From positions 1 through 17,739 of the forward strand of contig DMNP01000247.1 in NCBI GenBank assembly GCA_003452695.1: a stretch of DNA of 17,739 nt, written 5' to 3'. The position numbers were made by a program, and so were the translations under genes. Shown piece after piece: positions 16,701 through 17,739 of the stretch. Position 1 is the first letter of the stretch; every line of letters starts with the position of its first letter. The notes beneath the pieces are model-generated. The model was given only the letters and a program-made list of their open reading frames with translations. It searched no databases and had not been told where the DNA came from. Origin of the DNA: Eggerthellaceae bacterium. Its GTDB lineage: Bacteria; Actinomycetota; Coriobacteriia; Coriobacteriales; Eggerthellaceae.

Positions 16701-17600
16701 GGCCTTCGTGCTGGCAACGTTGCCATGCTGGTAGGTCTCGGCCACCGACACGCCCGCAGCGCCGATGTATCCCACGATGCCGCCCGCAGCGCTGCCCGTG
16801 GCGGCTATGTCGCCCACGTGGAAGCAACGCGCCACCACGAGCTGCGCCGTGCCCACGGAACCGTAATCCGTGCAGAAGCTTGCCACGAGCCCGCCCACGT
16901 GGTCGCCCACGACCGACAGGTCGCCCACGACCGAGCAGCGCTCGATGGTCGTCGTCCCCTTGCCGACGAACGCCACGAGCCCCGCCACATTCGATGCCGC
17001 ATAGGTCGCATCCGGCTTCAGCGCAACGTTCAGGTCGTGTATGGCGGCGCCCGCAACGGCACCGAACGGCGCGCTGTAGGCGCCCGCCGCATGTTTCGTC
17101 GCTGCGATTTCGTTGCTGTTGTCGCCGAACACGGGGTTCGTTGCAGCGGTGGCATACCAGTTGCCGATGGTATGGTTGTTTCCCAAGAAGGTGCCGCTGA
17201 AGCTGCGGGCAGCGGGGCCGGCCGTGGTCGCGTTCGACCCGATGCCGATGGGCACGGCCGCCTGTTCCAAGACGATGTCCGACTCCAGGCTTACGAACTT
17301 GCCTGCCAGGGCGTCCGGCGCGCTGCCGGTGGCCACCCATGCGCCGCTTGCGGGCTCGGCCCCGTTCACGACCTTTGCAAAATCGCGCAGGTCCTGTTCG
17401 CTGGCTATGCGATACGGTGCCTGCTCGGTGCCTCGTTGGGGGTTTGCATAATCGGCGGCAAACGTGCCGTCCGCCCACGCCTCGCACGCACCTGGCCAGC
17501 ACAGCGCAACCTGCAGGGCCAACAGGCACACTGCAAACGCCGCAGTCGCGCACAGCTTGGCGGCCGCCGTCCTGCGAAATCTTTTCATTCGGGAATCCAT
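13737..17600 (-). CDS. secreted modular surface protein (GLUG/FIVAR/LRR-like), 1,287 aa
   Basis: This is a putative cell-surface adhesin or structural protein with no enzyme motif seen. The signal peptide spans residues 1 to about 43, with basic RMKRFRR, hydrophobic AAFAVCLLALQVAL and likely cleavage near ACEA or AWA. Modules follow in order: GLUG block 1 (47-385), a Listeria-Bacteroides (Flg_new-like) repeat (390-478), GLUG block 2 (480-795), a PEGA-like segment (797-885), a second Flg_new-like repeat (888-962), a FIVAR-like helical region (965-1054), an acidic linker (1055-1106), a basic LRR-like tail (1107-1277) and the short end LGVGIMGGSAA. The ATG at 17600 is chosen because GAGGT lies 4 nt upstream; a GTG at 17627 has no such site. 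It lies 62 bp upstream of the protease gene on the same strand, so the two are probably co-transcribed. There is no LPXTG or C-terminal membrane helix. Confidence 0.9.
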   Translation of the reverse strand: MDSRMKRFRRTAAAKLCATAAFAVCLLALQVALCWPGACEAWADGTFAADYANPQRGTEQAPYRIASEQDLRDFAKVVNGAEPASGAWVATGSAPDALAGKFVSLESDIVLEQAAVPIGIGSNATTAGPAARSFSGTFLGNNHTIGNWYATAATNPVFGDNSNEIAATKHAAGAYSAPFGAVAGAAIHDLNVALKPDATYAASNVAGLVAFVGKGTTTIERCSVVGDLSVVGDHVGGLVASFCTDYGSVGTAQLVVARCFHVGDIAATGSAAGGIVGYIGAAGVSVAETYQHGNVASTKAGTQYFPSENYWGAIVGSGGTYATRLTGCVASQDAQLHAANATRVTLTGCLAGVTDWDSDDVKAALGGESGAFDFSATQGGTLPPPFKSDAVTKIAHGIGFAKGADGVSGMLPTVDPATEGTVIALPGAGSGSSALSRNGFDFAGWLRTDVDDDATVYAAGDPFTMPDCAVEFTAQWTPRQATVFTTEDQLRDFAISVNAGTLSTAGNVYALGSDISLEQDFVPIGAPGHEFRGVFRGDGHVVRGLKVSGDSAASSSTASAAGLFGSVRGAVIDNLGVECAIDAASCDYAGGLVGQASGAYSASADDLTRITGCFVRGSVKGGTYVGGLVGSATFTVIQDCYASGSVVCASSLSKAAVGGLVGNLVRGASHSVAPGAYILGASYAACEVLATAGAVSKGALVGRAYSVNDETLNADVQWPLFSNVWALDSTAPAYTFGAGGSEMAGTPVAAAVSAGMTMNAAALSGAAGTLGAGFKDDAQSALLQANGGFPVLSWEPALKAGKLQLFVVPHTASVVVADDATGAELDVASLTHVEVDGQTAAAFTYSTVSSHAYTAHIEAEGFEPATERIAASESPVSRTVLLQLAAYAIRYEKAGARWAAGFVPTMTYTAKSADIALPTADQMVWDGYRFLGWHAARDFSDDALDALPAGSTGDKVFYAKWENIAAAEEAQERAQAQDALQDAQDALVAYAVSADGSDVAPGTPWVTQEMRDAVLRARAALQQLVDSDAASAEEVRVAREALVRALADLAASAQDGTKADADGGEDAGGSAPSADSGTGDADTGGGPGPSGDPDAGGGSAASAVRKGATFKVGGMAYVVTKMPSAKAAGAVKLVRARNAATVAVPASIRLADNRAYRVTVVATGAFKGLSKVRAVMLGKNVATVQTKALRNLKNLTRIVVGAGVRSLQKSAFFKTPKLKTLVVKSTKLKKVTVKAALKGSKLKRAITIKAPKAARAKYRRAFTKANLKSPKPVALKLGVGIMGGSAA
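13770..14282 (-). other. basic LRR-like C-terminal tail of the surface protein (residues 1107-1277)
   Basis: Very rich in Lys/Arg with almost no acid residues. Core strands GAFKGLSKVRAVMLG, KALRNLKNLTRIVVG and SAFFKTPKLKTLVVKSTKL resemble BspA-type LRR_5 units. KSAFFKTPKL and LVVKSTKL are identical to the tail of the protease. Confidence 0.7.
14283..14438 (-). other. acidic Gly/Asp/Ser linker of the surface protein (residues 1055-1106)
   Basis: Low-complexity segment built mainly from Asp, Gly, Ser, Ala and Pro, without hydrophobic runs. It is probably disordered and separates the helical region from the basic tail. Confidence 0.75.
14439..14708 (-). other. FIVAR-like helical region of the surface protein (residues 965-1054)
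   Basis: Three helix-like stretches, including QDALQDAQDALVAYA, WVTQEMRDAVLRARAALQQL and ASAEEVRVAREALVRALADL, match the FIVAR pattern with its T...M/F..A...A and A..EEV..A...L positions. Confidence 0.6.
14715..14939 (-). other. Listeria-Bacteroides repeat 2 of the surface protein (residues 888-962)
   Basis: The ending WDGYRFLGWHAARDFSDD followed by DKVFYAKWEN is the classic Flg_new/InlB-B pattern: GY.F.GW near the middle and Y.A.W at the end. Confidence 0.65.
15216..16163 (-). other. GLUG beta-helix block 2 of the surface protein (residues 480-795)
   Basis: Entry TTEDQLRDFAISVNAG, then SDISLEQDFVPIGAPG and EFRGVFRGDGHVVRGL. Turn repeats are YAGGLVGQASG, YVGGLVGSA and AVGGLVGNL. The closing element GGFPVLSWEP is the usual block end. 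Confidence 0.75.
16167..16433 (-). other. Listeria-Bacteroides repeat 1 of the surface protein (residues 390-478)
   Basis: GFDFAGWLRTDVDDDATVYA and CAVEFTAQWTPR match the Flg_new pattern of a glycine-aromatic turn and a final F.A.W strand. It links the two GLUG blocks. Confidence 0.65.
16446..17462 (-). other. GLUG beta-helix block 1 of the surface protein (residues 47-385)
   Basis: It begins close to the signal-peptide cleavage site with the entry APYRIASEQDLRDFAKVVNG, then SDIVLEQAAVPIG and SFSGTFLGNNHTIGNW. Turns include NVAGLVAFVG, HVGGLVASF and AAGGIVGYIG. The later turns are irregular. Confidence 0.7.
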
Positions 17601-17652
17601 TGTGACCTCGCTTCTGCCCTCGAACACGGCACGCTAATCATCCTTGAGTGCA

Positions 17653-17658
17653 ATTATA
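17653..17658 (-). promoter_or_regulatory. -10 promoter box of the surface-protein/protease operon
   Basis: On the - strand this reads TATAAT, a perfect -10 consensus, about 53 nt before the ATG at 17600. Transcription would start near 17646, giving a leader of about 46 nt. No clear -35 box is found at 16-18 nt spacing (TTCAAG at about 20 nt is poor), which would fit activator dependence. Confidence 0.55.
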
Positions 17659-17698
17659 CTCTTTCCACTATATTTCTCCTTGAACATGCAGTCAGCAT

Positions 17699-17733
17699 CT
17701 TTGAATAGGACTGCCAGGGCGCTTTATTCAAAG
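17699..17733. promoter_or_regulatory. perfect 9-bp inverted repeat upstream of the promoter (possible operator)
   Basis: CTTTGAATA (17699-17707) and TATTCAAAG (17725-17733) are exact reverse complements 17 bp apart. The dyad centre lies about 70 bp upstream of the predicted transcription start, a usual place for an activator. No regulator is identified in the window. Confidence 0.45.
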
Positions 17734-17739
17734 CCGCGG

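Noticed and set aside
17601..17627. GTG start at 17627 for the surface protein
   Set aside because: No SD lies before it, whereas the ATG at 17600 has GAGGT at good spacing and gives a normal signal peptide.
15171..17708. 845-codon open frame on the + strand opposite the surface-protein gene
   Set aside because: It mirrors the GLUG-coding frame, encodes Arg/His/Ala-rich sequence and would run through the promoter of the real gene.
1..17739. CRISPR arrays, tRNA or rRNA genes, insertion sequences
   Set aside because: No regularly spaced short repeats, no tRNA-like cloverleaf and no transposase-like frame or terminal repeats were seen by eye on either strand.

Overview
The window is GC-rich, and its coding style and protein types suggest an actinobacterial anaerobe of the Coriobacteriia, probably Eggerthellaceae-like. 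This placement is inferred from protein style: long secreted proteins with GLUG, Listeria-Bacteroides and FIVAR-type modules, a basic LRR-like tail, and high-GC codon use. No marker gene confirms it.

Left part (1-3613, + strand). The window opens inside the 3' end of a von Willebrand factor A (vWA)-like protein gene. A three-gene cluster follows: adenylosuccinate lyase (purB, 444-1787), citrate synthase (1817-3178) and a small three-helix membrane protein (3188-3613). The genes are 29 and 9 bp apart, each with a Shine-Dalgarno (SD) sequence, so they probably form one operon that joins purine synthesis to entry of acetyl-CoA into the citrate branch. The two gene clusters converge on 3614-3894, a non-coding stretch holding four inverted repeats that may act as bidirectional terminators.

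Right part (3895-17739, - strand). Two very large secreted-protein genes lie in tandem and are transcribed leftward. The first (13737-17600, 1,287 aa) is a surface protein made of GLUG beta-helix blocks, Listeria-Bacteroides repeats, a FIVAR-like helical region, an acidic Gly/Asp/Ser linker and a very basic LRR-like tail. The second (3895-13674, 3,259 aa) begins with a signal peptide, a propeptide-like region and an apparently intact subtilisin (S8) catalytic domain. It continues with five PEGA/carboxypeptidase-regulatory-like repeats, three GLUG blocks separated by Ig-like segments, a repeat region, two possible SUOX-like (sulfite oxidase/molybdopterin-binding) folds, a helical region, an acidic linker and the same type of basic tail. 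A consensus -10 box (TATAAT) and a perfect 9-bp inverted repeat precede the first gene, and only 62 bp separates the two.

The most interesting feature is this two-gene system: a giant mosaic protease and a companion surface protein that share a C-terminal acidic-linker plus basic-tail module. Neither has an LPXTG signal or a C-terminal membrane helix, so the tail is a candidate sortase-independent wall-attachment device. Substrate and role cannot be read from the sequence.
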